NCBI RefSeq assembly: GCF_000346465.2
Contig: NC_034015.1
Span: forward strand, 4,185,882-4,249,881
Direction: 5' to 3'
DNA length: 64,000 nucleotides
From: Prunus persica
Lineage: Eukaryota; Streptophyta; Magnoliopsida; Rosales; Rosaceae
The stretch's first letter is position 1; each line of letters begins with the position of its first letter. Below, piece by piece: positions 23,000 to 35,600 of this stretch. The position numbers were made by a program, and so were the translations under genes. The notes under the pieces are model-generated. The model had not been told where the DNA came from. It saw only the letters and a program-made list of their open reading frames with translations, and did not search any database.

Positions 23000-24100
23000 T
23001 TTGAAACATAACAGATATCCCAAAATTTTGGGAACCCATGTTGGCTTGCATTTATCATTTAATTTTTATTTAAAAAATGATACAATTTATTTTGCCGATT
23101 CTTTTATCTCAACAAACTCATTTTCAACCAATGTTTTACTCTGCAAAATAGCCTATGTTGGGCTACAGCTTGAAATGAAGCCAGCAAATTGCGTAGAGAT
23201 TGTATTTTTTATTTCATATGACTAAACTTTTGTGGCTTCCAAGACGATAAGCGTTGAGCATAAAAAGATAGATTGGCCGTGGGATTCCCTACGATGTCAC
23301 CCCTCCTGAATAATATTTGCAATTCTTCATTTGTCGTCCATTATTCTTCAAACTAAAAACAATAGGGACCCCTACTGCACCAAGCATCATCTCCAAGCTG
23401 TGCATTAGGAATTAATAAAATCGATTGATGATCTAAAGAATAGGCCACAAGATGATAGGCAATAAAGTTGCCTCACTTCTCAAGCAAAGATAAGTTACCA
23501 AAACCCGGTCTAATCGTGCTTGAACATTGGCATCATATTTGCAATTGTTCATCCAAGTAAAAGGATAACCCACAAAATCAGACGACAACAAATTATAATC
23601 CCCAACAACCTATTGGAATTCTTTAATTTGGCCAATCGAACGGATATGGGGATCACTTTTTTCATCCACAACAAGGATTTCATTAAAGTCACCGCAGCAC
23701 ATCTATGGACCAAAATGCACCTGGCTCAACCAATGAATGAGTTCCCAAGAATGAGCTTGTTGGCTAGGATGAGGATGGCCATAAAACCCAGTAACCCTAG
23801 TTACAAACGAATTAGGAAAAGTAATCCTAACATTGATATGACACGGAGAGGATGAGAGAAATATAAGCTGTAATCCAATCTTCCAAAGAATACATAGGCC
23901 ACCAGATAATCTCTCACGAGGAACACACAACACAGCACCCACTCCAAGTCCCCTGATCAAACCTCTCATCTAAACTGCAATCATACGAGTTTTAGCAACA
24001 AAAAACAATTTATGGCTTCTTTTCCTGAATAAGATTTTTGAGATTGCAAAACATAAAAGATTGCCAAGCCCCCATACGTTCCAGCTTAACACAAACATGG
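23000..24100 (-). pseudogene. LINE ORF2 endonuclease domain, broken
   Basis: Read on the - strand, several frames together give the AP-endonuclease-like N-terminal domain of a plant LINE. The start is AWQSFMFCNLKNLIQEKKP (about 24070-24010). Then come AVLCVPRERLSGGLCILWK (23930-23870), INVRITFPNSFVTRVTGFYG (near 23820), MCCGDFNEILVVDEKSDP (near 23700-23640) and GYPFTWMNN with RLDRVL (23560-23500). The GDFNEI and FTWMN/RLDR motifs are the catalytic signature. The piece ends around RLSSWKPQKFSHM (23240-23200) and then fades. It probably belongs to the same LINE as the RT at 15132-16430, which is on the same strand and in the right order. Confidence 0.8.
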
Positions 24101-25631
24101 CAGTGACGAAAGAGTTCCTCCACCATAACCTCCAACATCAACAGGACAGATTGCACCACAACTCACAAAGCAGAGAAACCAACGACATAAGAACATAAAC
24201 AAGCCATTCAAAACACCACAACAACGACAGTCCCCGGGATCGCCAGCAAGTACCTAGAACTAGACCCAATGGCAATCGAACGGGAAAATTTTTAGTGGCG
24301 ACGCTAAGGCAAAAAGCCATAAACGAGAAATGGCGAAAGCATTGCACACTCCTCCATGTTGCATGCATAGCATCATAGGCCCATGCGAAGCATCTTTTTT
24401 ATTTTTTATTTTTTCTTCTTCGTCTTCTCCTCTCTGCATCTATCTTTTCCTCTTAGATTTTGCTACTCATTTTGATGGAGATGTAGCTAATCCCATCAGC
24501 AATGCCAGACAATACTAAGTATTTTAATTAGTGAGTATTTTTATTTTAATCCTCTATTTGTTTCTTATTTTAATTCCCCTTCTTTGTTTGCTTCTTTCTT
24601 CAATATCAACTTCTTCTTCTTCTTTTTTATCATGTGGGTCTGATTTTTTATATATTAGATTATCTATTTAAACAACTTTTATTTATCATGTGGGTTTGAT
24701 TTTTTATATATTAGATTATCTATTTAAATCATAATTGAAACTTGTTTGTGATTTAGTTCCTCTAACCTATCTGTTTATATTAAAGTTTGAATTTTTAATT
24801 GTTTGTATGATGACCTTATTATCGTGTCGATTCTTTTCTTATATTTGGCTCTTTTTTTTGCAATCATAGGCTGGGAGAGCATAGATGGAGATTGGGAACA
24901 GATGAGAGAAGTAGAGGAGAGAGAAAAGAAGAAGAGAAAAGTCATTGTGTAAGCCCATTTCGGCCCCGCCTAGCCTATTGACGACCTCGACTTCGGGTGT
25001 GGGTAAAACCTCAGGAGGTTTGTGGCATGTTAATACGAAAATTATATTTGCATTTCCTAGACTCTAGCATAGGTTATGAAAAGTCTGCATGAATATCCGT
25101 TAAAGGCAACATTGACGCAACTCAATCAATTCCATATTTTTCTACTTGTGATTTGATCCACATGAGGCACTAACTCCAGATAAATCATGACATAATCATG
25201 CATTCATATTAGATCTTTGTTTAGAATAATTTTCAATCAAAGTGTCTATGTGATAATCTTATTTTAAGGAGATTAGATTTTATTTAAGGAAGTATCTCTG
25301 GAAAATATATTCCAAGTTGGACAATATTCTTTCCTTCATGGCAAAGCAATTTGCATAATCTTGGTAATTTGGTTTTGATTCATTTGGAGGACATGTTTTG
25401 TTGGGTTGTCAATACATTTACAAGGTTAATTGATTCTCTTGTAATTTAAAGATAGTTGGTCCTCCTTTGCATGTTGATTGAAGTGAAATAATCCCTTGAT
25501 TTGATTCCTTAACATCAGCTAGTTGATTCCTAAGTTGAATAGGAAAGTATCTTATATTTGAGAACAATCAGAATATTACCAAATAACAGAATAAAAACAA
25601 TACAAAATATTTTATATATATATATATATAT
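24101..25631. other. Non-coding interval, repeat-like
   Basis: T-rich, with no domain. It contains a two-copy 46-bp tandem repeat (24627-24728). Around 24950-25030 the text (tgtaagcccatttcggcccc, then gggtaaaacctcaggaggtt) looks like retroelement LTR or leader DNA, but no borders were found. Confidence 0.3.
24627..24728. repeat. Two-copy 46-bp direct repeat
   Basis: Two copies, 24627-24672 and 24683-24728, with the core ATCATGTGGGT(C/T)TGATTT and one mismatch, separated by 10 bp. Confidence 0.85.
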
Positions 25632-25815
25632 AGTCCTGATCTCTTGGACTACAGGGGTCCAAGAGATTTATGGTCACTCACCGTTAAATGTAAATTCAAC
25701 GGTTCACTCACTCTTGCACTCTTTTTAAAAAAACTTTTTTGAACCCTTGGATTAATATCCAACGGTGGGTGACCACTATCTCTTGGACTCCTGTGGTCCA
25801 AAAGATTGGAACTGT
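25632..25815. mobile_element. MITE with imperfect inverted repeats in a (TA)n tract
   Basis: About 184 bp. The left arm (AGTCCTGATCTCTTGGAC, then GGTCACTCACCGTT) and the right arm (reverse complement ACAGTTCCAATCTTTTGGAC, then GGTCACCCACCGTT) are inverted repeats of about 60 bp. There is no coding content. TA repeats border both sides (25611-25631 and 25816-25829), so the target-site duplication cannot be told from the tract. Superfamily not assigned. Confidence 0.72.
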
Positions 25816-26678
25816 ATATATATATATAATCAAATCAATACAGCAATAGAATGAATTACAAAATACTAACTTGGATAGATGATAGAGTCCTGCAGAGTTG
25901 CAGTGTCCTTTGGACAGTATTTCTCCTCTACCCTTGTGCTTGTAGTTCGATAGGAGTCTGCCCTCCAAGGTTAAACTAAGGCCCATCTTTTGACAATTAA
26001 ATATATATATTCCAAGCCCAAACCAAGATGAGGCCCAACTTTGCCTCAATTAGGCTCATACCCTATTTAGTATTTCTAAAGTGTTAGTGCTTATAAACCA
26101 TGAAAGAAAATAACTATCTTCCAATGTGAGACTAAGTGAAAGTGTATTTTCCTATACAAACTCTAACATCGTATTTGATAACATATCTTTTTTATCATCA
26201 TGTGTTGATTTGGTTATCTCTTTAAGAGAAAACACGTCTTTAAAAGAAATGCATCGCCTCTCAATTTTCGTTACCGCTTTTTAACATTAGTTTTGTGTGC
26301 TTAAACGTTTAAGAGAGCTACTTTTTGAGATAAATCATCAAGTGTTCCATTTTATTGAATACTTTTTTCATTCATGTTGCATTTATTTGCATTAATCGGT
26401 GATTCATACGGTTATGGGCACCAAGACCGTGGTAGCAGTTTTTCTTCGGGGAGTTTGAATCGATCAAGACCAGTAGTTCATTTAACATAAGGAGTGTCGA
26501 GAGATCATCCCGTGATAGAAGTTGAGTTACTAAAAAGTCGATAAACATTATCTAGAGTGTCTAGGATAAGTGTATGAGTACTTATTTTAATCATCGTTCT
26601 ATAGTGGATTTGTTTTGGATTGAGGAGTCCTGTGAATTTTTCATAGAGATGGGGTTTTACCACGTAAAATAATTCTCT
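25816..26678. other. Retroelement-like non-coding interval
   Basis: No domain. Phrases such as ccaatgtgagactaagtgaaag (about 26117) and ggggttttaccacgtaaa (about 26651) are typical of plant copia/LARD LTRs. I could not find matching repeats or ends within the window. Confidence 0.3.
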
Positions 26679-27010
26679 CACTACTACAAAAATAGAAAAA
26701 GACGACCATAAAACGACGATGGGTTGTTTGTAATTGCGTCGGGGTTATTCCAACTAACCACGATGGTTTATTCATAATGAGCACCGTATTAACTTAATAT
26801 ACCACGTCGGCAAAAAATACACTTTTGTCGTGTAAAATTGTAAATAACCACGGCAGTTTCGGAATACTAAAAGTCGTTTGACATTATTATCAACCACGTC
26901 AGTTTCTACATGTATCGCATCGTATTAACTTCTATACTAGGGTTGTTTTTATCAAAACCGTCGTGTTATGAAACTTTGTGTTTCTTTATTAACTTTTGCG
27001 TCACCTGACC
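26679..27010 (+). mobile_element. CACTA transposon terminus
   Basis: Starts with CACTACTACAAAAATAG, the signature end of plant CACTA (En/Spm-like) transposons. It is followed by subterminal repeats of the type CCACGTCGG, GTCGTG and ACGACGATGG on both strands, as expected for transposase binding sites. The reverse-complement end (ctatttttgtagtagtg) is not present downstream, so this is one end of a truncated or rearranged element. The inner border is not defined, and a decayed Athila gag begins by about 27290. Confidence 0.68.
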
Positions 27011-27289
27011 TAAAATTTTAAGATTTCTCAACCCGATAAAATATTTCACTCTCCTCTTAGTTTTCCTTCCCAAAGTGGAGTGTTTGAATCTTGTCATATT
27101 CCTTTTCTTCTCGTCTGTCTCTAATTTGAATTTTCTATTAATATCAATATAGTTTAATTATGAGTTTACTTTGAATTTTTTCTTTTTGTTTCATGTACCT
27201 TGATCCGTGTATACATTCTAAAAGATGTTCTCGTAACCTAGAACTCATACCACTTGACTGAGAAGTCGAACATACATTTCACCAGCGGA

Positions 27290-28790
27290 GAAGCACACCT
27301 TGGTGGAACTGCCATTCACCACCATGGCCAAAGTCGAAAGAGCACTGAGGTAATTTGCCACCCTAATGACAACCCCTTTAGCGATCCAACATCCTACTAT
27401 CGTGGCCAACAATTTTGAGATCAAACCAGTCGTGATCACTATGCTGTAGAATTCATCCGTATTTTGTGGTTTGCCGAATGAAGATCCAAATGTACATCTT
27501 GCAGTATATTTGGAGATTTGTGACACATCCAAGTTCAATGGGTGACTGATGATGTGATTTGTTTAAAGTTATTCTTCTTCTCCTTGAAGGATAAAGCCAA
27601 GCTTTAGTTATTGTCACAGCCACAAGACTCTATTTGTACTTGAGATGACTTATCAAAGAAATTCATTGCTAAGTTTTTCCCTCCAACCAAAACTGCAAAA
27701 TTTTGGCAAGATATTATATCTCTTGCTTAGTATGATAAGAAACCTTTTTATGAAGCTTGGGAATGATTCAAAGATTTATTGCGCAAGTGTCCTCACCATG
27801 AGCTCCCAACTTGGATTCATGTTGTTCAGACTTTTATAATAGATTAAGTTAAACAAGCAGAACATTAGTTGACGCAGCAACTAGAGACACTTTTAATGGG
27901 AAAAATGGCTACAAAAGCATTTGAATTATTGCAGACCATAGCTTTCAACAGCTACTAGTGGTCGAGTGAGAGAGTGAGCTTGAAGCCAGCTGGGGTCTTG
28001 GAAGTGGGCTTTGTTAACATCATAAAATTCTAACCTTACTAAAACAGTTGATTATTTGAGTGTTAATGTTGTGAACACTAATACTAAATTTGGTTGTTAT
28101 TTTTAGGTTGGCCCTTATACAAGTTATGAGTGCACCACATGGGACCCAATCGTGTCCGTTGAGCTAGTAAATCAGGTTGCAGAATTTAATCGACAAGGGA
28201 ATAATCCTTATTCCAACATATACAACCCTGGTTAGTGAAACCATCCAAATTCTCATGGAGCAATAATCAGAATGCGCAGACACCACCACCTGGCTTTCTG
28301 CCTCAAGGGAAGAAAATAAATTTGGAAGATGCTCTTACTCAGTTGACTATGTCTACTACTCAATTTATGATTGAAACAAAAACCCAACTTCAGAATCAGC
28401 AAGCTTTTATTCGGAATTTGGAGGTGCAATTAGACCAACTAACTAATGTAATGAGTGGAAGAAACCGAAGGGTATTTCCAAGCCAAGCCAATGTTAATCC
28501 GAAATATCAAGAACAAGAAAAGGCAATCACTCTTCGACTTGGGAAAAAAAAATTAGAACAAGAGAAAGAAGCTGAGAAGTTTGTGGAGGAAGTAGGGCAT
28601 GAGGTCGAACCGCCACTCACCACCCCACAGCCCACTGCCAAGAAATCCTAAGAAGAAGAAAATTTTGTTGCCATGTCGTCTCCTTCCCCTAATTGAATCC
28701 ATATGTCCCATAGATCCCTTTAACATAGAGGTTGAAGTAAAAAAAAATTCTAAATTCTTAGAGATGTTCAAAAAGTTGTAGATATTTTCT
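27290..28790 (+). pseudogene. Athila-type gag, heavily decayed
   Basis: The + strand encodes, in shifting frames with many stops, the Athila gag. The order is IQHPTIVANNFEIKPVV, then FCGLPNEDPNVHLAVYLEIC (27370-27510), SLKDKAKL, DLSKKFIAKFF, AKFWQDI, YEAWE (27580-27770) and ATKAFELLQT (about 27905). The C-terminal open stretch 28235-28651 (NNQNAQTPPPGFLPQG, FIRNLEVQLDQLTNVMSGRN) follows. EVEVKKNSKFLEMFKKL near 28760 is the gag-protease linker. Protease and pol are missing. The - strand open frame at 27245-27538 is a shadow. It is a different copy, and on the opposite strand, from the element at 8080-15131. Confidence 0.72.
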
Positions 28791-29184
28791 ATGAGAGAAG
28801 AATATAAAGTGATATCCAGTGAGGATTAGAGTCAAACTGAAATAATTCCATGACATTCAAATGTGGTTATTTTTAGGATTTGATGTTATGAGTTTTGGTA
28901 CTAGACATTACACTATGATGCAATTTACTCATTATGGCATATCTTTAGTGTTGCAAGTATGATTGGTGTGCATTGGTATTTATTTGCTTGTTTAAAGTGG
29001 TTCCTTTAACGACTTTCTTTCGTAGTAAAATGTTTGTGGGTATTGTAACTGGTAAACCCCAAGGAAACATAACTCCTCTTACTAGGAACACCTAGAGGTT
29101 TAACGGCTTGTGACACATGCTAAGTGCCATCAAGATTACCTTTGAAAGTGGTTTAGTTAATTTGTCGTTTTGTTCTTGTTTTTG

Positions 29185-29225
29185 TAGCCAATTTTGCTCG
29201 AGGATTAGCAAAAGATATGTTTGAG
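29185..29225 (+). other. Athila 3' untranslated signature next to the lost 3' LTR
   Basis: TTTGCTCGAGGATTAGCAAA at about 29193 resembles the GCTCGAGGAC(G/T)AGCAA box that precedes the 3' LTR of Athila elements (recalled family feature). It follows the decayed gag on the same strand, so the unit 27290-29225 looks like an internally deleted Athila derivative from which pol was lost. No LTR border could be placed. Confidence 0.4.
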
Positions 29226-30889
29226 GTAGTTTGAGATGTTTATATTTTACATATAGAATCTATATGTGTTTTCTTTGTTTTCGTATCAAATTTGTTAGTT
29301 CTATGAGTTTAGTGTTGATTTTGTAGGCAATCATCTCTAGCAATTAACAGTTTTCATACTCAGAAGATTTTAAATAAAAAACAAAATGAGAACATATGTC
29401 CTATTTTTATAGGATATGAGTAAATCTATTTTCTTTTAATTAAAAAGAAAAAGCTAAAAAAATACAATTTTTTTTTTTTAAAAAAAAAAAAGGCAATTGG
29501 CACACACTTAGTTTAAGATAAAAACAGTGTTGACTTCAAAGTCATTTTCAAAATTAAGAACAAATCTTTTATCCAAGAACTATGACATCTGCTTAGAAGT
29601 ACAACTACTAGGCGATGTGATTAGGATGTGGAGTACGTAGACACACACTTTTGTATGTGAAAGGAAAATCAAGTCCTAAAGACTACGAAAACTTAAAAAA
29701 TTTCCTGAGGTAGTGCTCACCACGTTGAGGCATCCATCTTTCTTGCTCATTGTTCTATCTCTCTCGTAGGACTATCATTTTATTACTGGTTTTGGATTTC
29801 TATTTAAATGTTGCAACTATTTAGATTATCTCTTTGATATAACCTTGTGTTTGGGTGTTGTGAATTGTTTAAAAGGTTTGAGACCTTGTTGGTAAAAATT
29901 TTGGTTGTGGAGATGTTGTTATTGCTATTGTTGAGTTTTTGTATATACATTGTGACTTTCTTACATGTGGAGAATTTGGGAGTTGTGCCATTTACAAAGG
30001 TTACTTTGCCGAATTTTCTGAAGAAGTCAAAGCCTCATGTTGCTTCCAAACATGGGATTAAAGTAGCTTAATTTTGTGGGCCCAATACTCCTTGGGTGTT
30101 GGGCATGCTTAGGACTCCTCGTAGGTCCCTTAGGGGGGTCCTGGCACCTCTCTTCTTTGTTTTTTCTTCTGGGTTAGTGAATAAGTCTCTTCGAGCATTT
30201 TGAATAAGAAGCCACTCTGAGCCATATACTTATATCAAATTCCCCATAACCTCTTTTTGCCTAATTACTCAATAAAATCCTTCTCTAAAAAGACTCTCTC
30301 TAAAACTTCTCATATTCCCTTAATTTTGTTCTACCTTGCATTTGAAGGAGTTTGCTGCAATCTGCCCAATTGTTTTTTGGCATGATTGTTCAATTAACAT
30401 ATTTGTTCACTATTATCTAGTTAGATTACTGGAAATAATGTTCTCCCCAAAATTGTCACAGGTTTTGCACTAGCTTAAGGCTAGATGCAGTGTTGGTAGG
30501 AAGATAATTAATTTGATTTTGTCATGGTCAATCTTTGTTTTTTTTAGAGAACAATCTTTGAGCTTCTATAGTTGTGTTTGCAGTCATAATTAAGAAAAAG
30601 TAGAATTGGAACATTAGTCTTTGTTTGTGTTTATTTTTTTTATTTTTTTTTTGCTTTTGATACAAGTGATATTCTACCCTAAACTATGGAGAGGGTGATT
30701 CAAATTTGGGTGCAGAGTGGGGAGCATATTCACTCAGCCAATTTGTTTATGTTGCTGTCTTATTAATATAGATGATGTTTTAATTCAATAACTCTTGGAT
30801 TGTATTATATTGTGGTCATTTTGATTCGCAATTGGATTTTAATTTTGAGGGGGCATTTAAGCTTATTGAAGTGGGTTTTTGACATTTAA
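29226..30889. other. AT-rich interval without recognisable genes
   Basis: Only homopolymer-rich DNA is seen (for example 29460-29500). One hydrophobic + strand open stretch at 29847-30071 resembles nothing I know. It may be residual LTR sequence of the Athila derivative, but that is not shown. Confidence 0.3.
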
Positions 30890-30913
30890 ATATATATATA
30901 TATATATATATAT
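30890..30913. repeat. (TA)n microsatellite
   Basis: Twelve TA dinucleotides in a row. Confidence 0.95.
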
Positions 30914-30947
30914 TTGTAAAAAGTGACATTTATAACAGAGATATTTA

Positions 30948-31055
30948 GTGATAAACTCATTCCTAGCACTAATAATATAGATAAACCCTACATCATTAAA
31001 TTTGTGATAAACCCATTCCTAGCACTAATAATATAGATAAACCCTACATCATTAA
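30948..31055. repeat. Two-copy 52-bp tandem repeat
   Basis: Two nearly identical copies with a 56-bp period, core CATTCCTAGCACTAATAATA followed by TAGATAAACCCTACATCATT. The DNA between this and 31386 is AT-rich with nothing recognisable. Confidence 0.9.
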
Positions 31056-31386
31056 TAAATAAACCCAAAAAAAACCCAAAAAATGACAGCTGACCCTATT
31101 GAATTTAAGTTTGATTATTAAATTACTTTGATACCCTATTGAGTATTTTGGATTTTTTTTAATAAGGTTTTGGGGTTGGGCTTGTTTTAAGAAATTGATG
31201 GTAGTTTTATAATTTATAAAAAGTTAAAAGCCTCTTTTTTTGTTATAAGTTACAAAAGAAGTAAAAAGCCTCTTTGTTATGTTGTAAATGAGTTTTAAGT
31301 GTATTTCTAAAATTCATTTTATATAGGGTATTTTATAATTTGAGGCCCCTATATTGGGTATAATAGTGAATCTCCTTTTATAAAAT

Positions 31387-31791
31387 GGGTGTCTATATTT
31401 TGTCTATACCTCATAAGATGTTTCCGGCTTTTTTAACAAAACTCATGAGGTTTCAAAAATTACAAGAATACCCCCTGAGGTTTCAAATTGTTTTCACAAA
31501 ACCCTTTTTTGTTGATTGTTCATCACAACTTGATGATTTCAATTTAATTTTTTTGTGTGCAAATGACAAAATCAACCTCAATAAATGTATGTGCAATCTA
31601 ATCTCAAAGGCTAACTTTGTTATTTGGAGAAATATTTTACATATAAAGTCATTAATTTTTGGATGAAAAATTAACGAAAAGGGGTTTTGTGAAAATAATT
31701 TGAAACCTCAAGCGTGTTCATATAATATTTGAAACCTCAGGGGAGTTTGTGAAACATCTGAAAACTTAATGGCGTGTCAGTATAAATAACT
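31387..31791. mobile_element. Foldback MITE just upstream of the CID gene
   Basis: About 405 bp with long imperfect inverted arms. The left arm (CATGAGGTTTCAAAAATTAC, CCCCCTGAGGTTTCAAATTG, TTTTCACAAAACCC) is mirrored on the right (GGGGTTTTGTGAAAATAATT, TTGAAACCTCA, TTTGAAACCTCAGGGGAG). Each arm holds two TGAGGTTTCAAA words. No protein is encoded. It ends about 70 bp before the pyrimidine-rich leader region of the gene at 32687. Confidence 0.72.
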
Positions 31792-31859
31792 CTAAAAATT
31801 ACTTATTTATTTTATAAGAAAAAAAACTATTTTTATTTTACTTTCACTTTTCTTAGGGC

Positions 31860-32686
31860 TAGTTGTAGGTTGGCAAGAGTATTTCTATATCGTATAGGCC
31901 GGCGTCGTTTCAGCCCAGAGAGGAAGGAGGGGCAGAGCACTTGGGCCTTGCAAGTTGCAAGAATAATAAAAGGGGGGTCCTTTCGCTGCTCCGGTAAGTC
32001 TCCGAAAAATCTACGAAACATCTCCTTGCTATCTCTTCTCCTTCTTCATTTCCGTTCTTCTCTTTGATTCGTGTCTTCAACGCTGTTTTGGGTTCGTCTC
32101 GAGCGGAACTGTGCCTGACGACGTCGTTTCTGTGTAAACCCTAGAATTTCGTTTTCGTGTCTAGCTGGTGGCAAGGAATTCTTTTTGTCGTGAATTGCTG
32201 AATAAAGTTGCGAAGTATGTGCTACTATACAATACTAATAGGTAAAGAGTAAGGGATGAATTGATTAATGAAATGGAGGTACAGTACAGTGCTATGAAAT
32301 TGGTGGGTTATGAGTGATGAAGGCCATGGAGTGCACTATCTAGTTGATTATCAAATTTTAGTTTAGGAAAGGGGTTTTATTTTTATTTTTAATTATTTTT
32401 GAATAATTATGTATATTTTTATGTCACTGTGTTTGCATGTAAATATTTAGCAAGAGAGGACGGAATTGAGTACCATGATTTATGTAACGGTTTGAAAATG
32501 GTTGGGACAGAGCTTATATAGTGTAAATAATTGTTTATTCTGTTGGTTGTAGTAGGTTTCTTGATTAGGTGAAATAAAGTAAAAAACTTAGTGATTATAC
32601 ATACATTTTTGGCATTTATTTTATATTTTTAACATAATAATACACTTTTTGCGGCAGGGGATGTTAAAAATTGAGTAACTAGCAAG
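31860..32686 (+). promoter_or_regulatory. Promoter/5' leader of the CID gene with a leader intron
   Basis: A GC-richer stretch (31890-32160) with pyrimidine-rich runs looks like a 5' untranslated region. A consensus donor (CCG|GTAAGTC) at 31993/31994 and an acceptor (GCGGCAG) ending at 32657 suggest a leader intron of about 660 bp. The second leader piece is 32658-32686, ending at the ATG. The transcription start is not determined. Confidence 0.5.
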
Positions 32687-35600
32687 ATGAGTAACAACGA
32701 AGCTTTTGACGGACAGATATTAGCTGACAAGCTCACAAAACTCAACAGTTCACAGCAAAGCATTGAATGTATCCTTCATAAGAAATCCCCTATTTACTGC
32801 ATGCTTTATCTGATTTATGGTGTGTGATTATCAAGTTTACGAGGTCTAATACATGTCAACAATTGAGGGGTTGTATTTGTTTCTCTGTGATTGTATTACA
32901 TACCTGATCGTTAACGTACTTATAAAAATTTCTGGTAAAAGGTGACTTACTGAAACATGTATATTTTTTATTACTAGCATCTTGCTGACTCTAATTGAAT
33001 ATCAATTTTACACTTTTCCCTAATTTTAGATTTATGTAGAAAATTGTAATGTTGAAGTTTCTACCTTTCCTTTATGATGTTGTTTTTGGCTGTGGTAACA
33101 TTGTATTTGTTGGTGACGCTTCAACTGTATTTATGCTTTCTCTGTTTTCTATTATGTTCATATTTGTTCCTGTATAATTTTATTATAATGTAAATAACTT
33201 CTGTGATTGATTTTTTTGGGATAAAAACTTGTCTTGGTGTTATATAATGTAGCATTTTATTAAGTTTGATTGACTGCACTGTGATATGTGATCTTTGGTG
33301 GATATCTTGTCCACTTTGTTTGCATTTCCTTGAGTAGCTATAAAATTTGTTTCTTATGAAGGATAGTATGTGTGCATGTGTACGCCCCTCACCCTTCCCT
33401 TCCCTTAACAAAAGTCATGTTTCTGGTTTTGACAACATAATATCCGTTATGAATTTAAGATTGATGCATTGGCGATGTGAATATCTGCTAATCGGTCATT
33501 TTTAAGATCTCAATTTGTCATAATGAGCTTTTTATTTTTTATTTTTGGGTTCTTATCCGTCATGCAGTTATTTATTAAAAAATTTCTTTTCCATCATGAC
33601 TTCACTAAGCTAAAATCTTGATCCACTCCTAATGGCTCCTTTCTTTCTTTATCCAGAGTTGCAAACCTATAGTGCTTTTCATACTGGATGTTCTAGAAAA
33701 TGTTCTAGAAAACCTTTAGTGTTCTTTCTTTGTTAATACTTTTGGTAAACATATTCAACAATATATTGATTTCTTGATATACTGATAATACCTATAGCTG
33801 TTAATATTTCATCATAATTTGTAGATGTATGTATTTGTAACTGATCACTTAGCTCCAACATTAATGTTTATATTATTGCTTTTCTTTAAACATTCAAACA
33901 GCTCTGTCTCGTTGGTGTATTTCTCACCGAAAGAAAGCAAAACAGATTGTTGAAACATGGGATAAATGTTTCAATTCTTCCCAAAAAGACCAGCGTGTGT
34001 CTTTTCTATATTTGGCTAATGACATATTGCAAAACAGTAGGCGAAAGGGCAGTGAATTTGTGAATGAATTCTGGAAGTTCCTTCCTGCAGCTCTGAAGCA
34101 TGTTTATGAAAATGGTGATGGACATGGAAAGAAAGTTGCCACAAGACTGGTGAGCATCTATGAATGTTCTCTTAATTCATTGTTAACACAACAGTAGTAG
34201 TAAATAACCTGTGAGATTAAGTTATCATGTTAGCTGACCTGAAACTTCAGTATTAAGTCTTCAGTACTGGGCCTGAACAACTGAAAGATTCTGTATTCTT
34301 TGCCTTTTGATTGTAGCGGGGTCTGATACTAAGTCCTTTTTTGTTGCCCCAGCTGATTTCACTTGCTATGTTGCTGAGTTAGCACCTTCTATCCATGAAT
34401 AAAATTCTTAGTTTGCTCCCACTGTCCTGGAAGACTAGCACCTTTTATTCCATGTAGTGGAATAGAGTGAACCAGTTTAGTGTCTGCTCTTCGTTATGAT
34501 TCCTTTTAATAATGTGTGCCTAGCAATCTGGTCTCATTACGTAATCCATAACGAACTTTTTTCTTTTGGATATTGTATTTATTTGTTTGCATTTCTTTGT
34601 TCAGGTTGACATTTGGGAAGAAAGGAAGGTTTTTGGGTCTCGAGGGCAGAGTCTTAAAGATGAAATGATGGGAAAGAATCCTCCTGCTCTACCTGTAAGC
34701 AATGGAAAGAGTTCAAATCCTATCAAGATAGTGAAGAGGGATGCACACTCAGTTAGAATTGTAAGCCCCTGGGGTAGTAGATATAGCTGGTTTATTCTCA
34801 ATTTTCATAATTGTATTCCTAATTATTGAGCTTGAACTTGCGTTATTATTCTTCTAAACCTCAGAAACTGGCTGTTGGAGGTCTGCCAGAAAAAATACTT
34901 ACCGCATTTCAACCTGTTCTTGAAGAACATCTTAGTGAAGAATCTGCTTTGAACAAGTGTAGTGCCGCTGTACATCATGTGGGTAAAATTGATGAAGATG
35001 TTGAAAATACCTTGACTCATGGTAAGACCTAGAACCTTTGGTTACATTAATTAATGTTATTTACATGTAACTTTGGAGAGAATGATTGTCATGGAACTAG
35101 TTGACAAAATGTAAGACTCTTATTATGGTTTGAAAATTGAAGTCTTGTTTTTTCTGACTTCAATTATTGAGTTTTCATAAAGCTATAAAAGTCATTTGAT
35201 TACCTGAAGTATATTTTATTGCGTTCTAATGGGTGGTACTCTTGTACTGTGGAAGGAGGCACCTTCCAATGCCCTTGGATTTGTGTCTGTCAGGGATTAT
35301 TCTCTTCTCTGTTGAAACTTCTCGTTGGGAATGGGGCAAGAATTCTTACTCTGGAAGATACTAGGGTATATATGTTCCTTAATGATTATACATTTTCTTT
35401 GAATCATAATCTGGTTCTATCCTCCTTGGATTCATACTTTCCTTCTTGAGCCTTGTCTTGGAACTTAATCTTTCTGAGGAACCCAAATGATAGGGAGTTA
35501 ATGGGTGTCTCAAGTTTGTTATCTCGTGCCAATAATATCACTTTTAGTTCAGAAGAATTTTTTAAGATAGGAAGGAGTTGACTTTTAGTTGGAATGAATT

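Noticed and set aside
27245..27538. 97-codon - strand open frame with hydrophobic segments
   Set aside because: The opposite strand encodes clear Athila gag motifs (GLPNEDPNVHL, ANNFEIKP), so this frame is a shadow.
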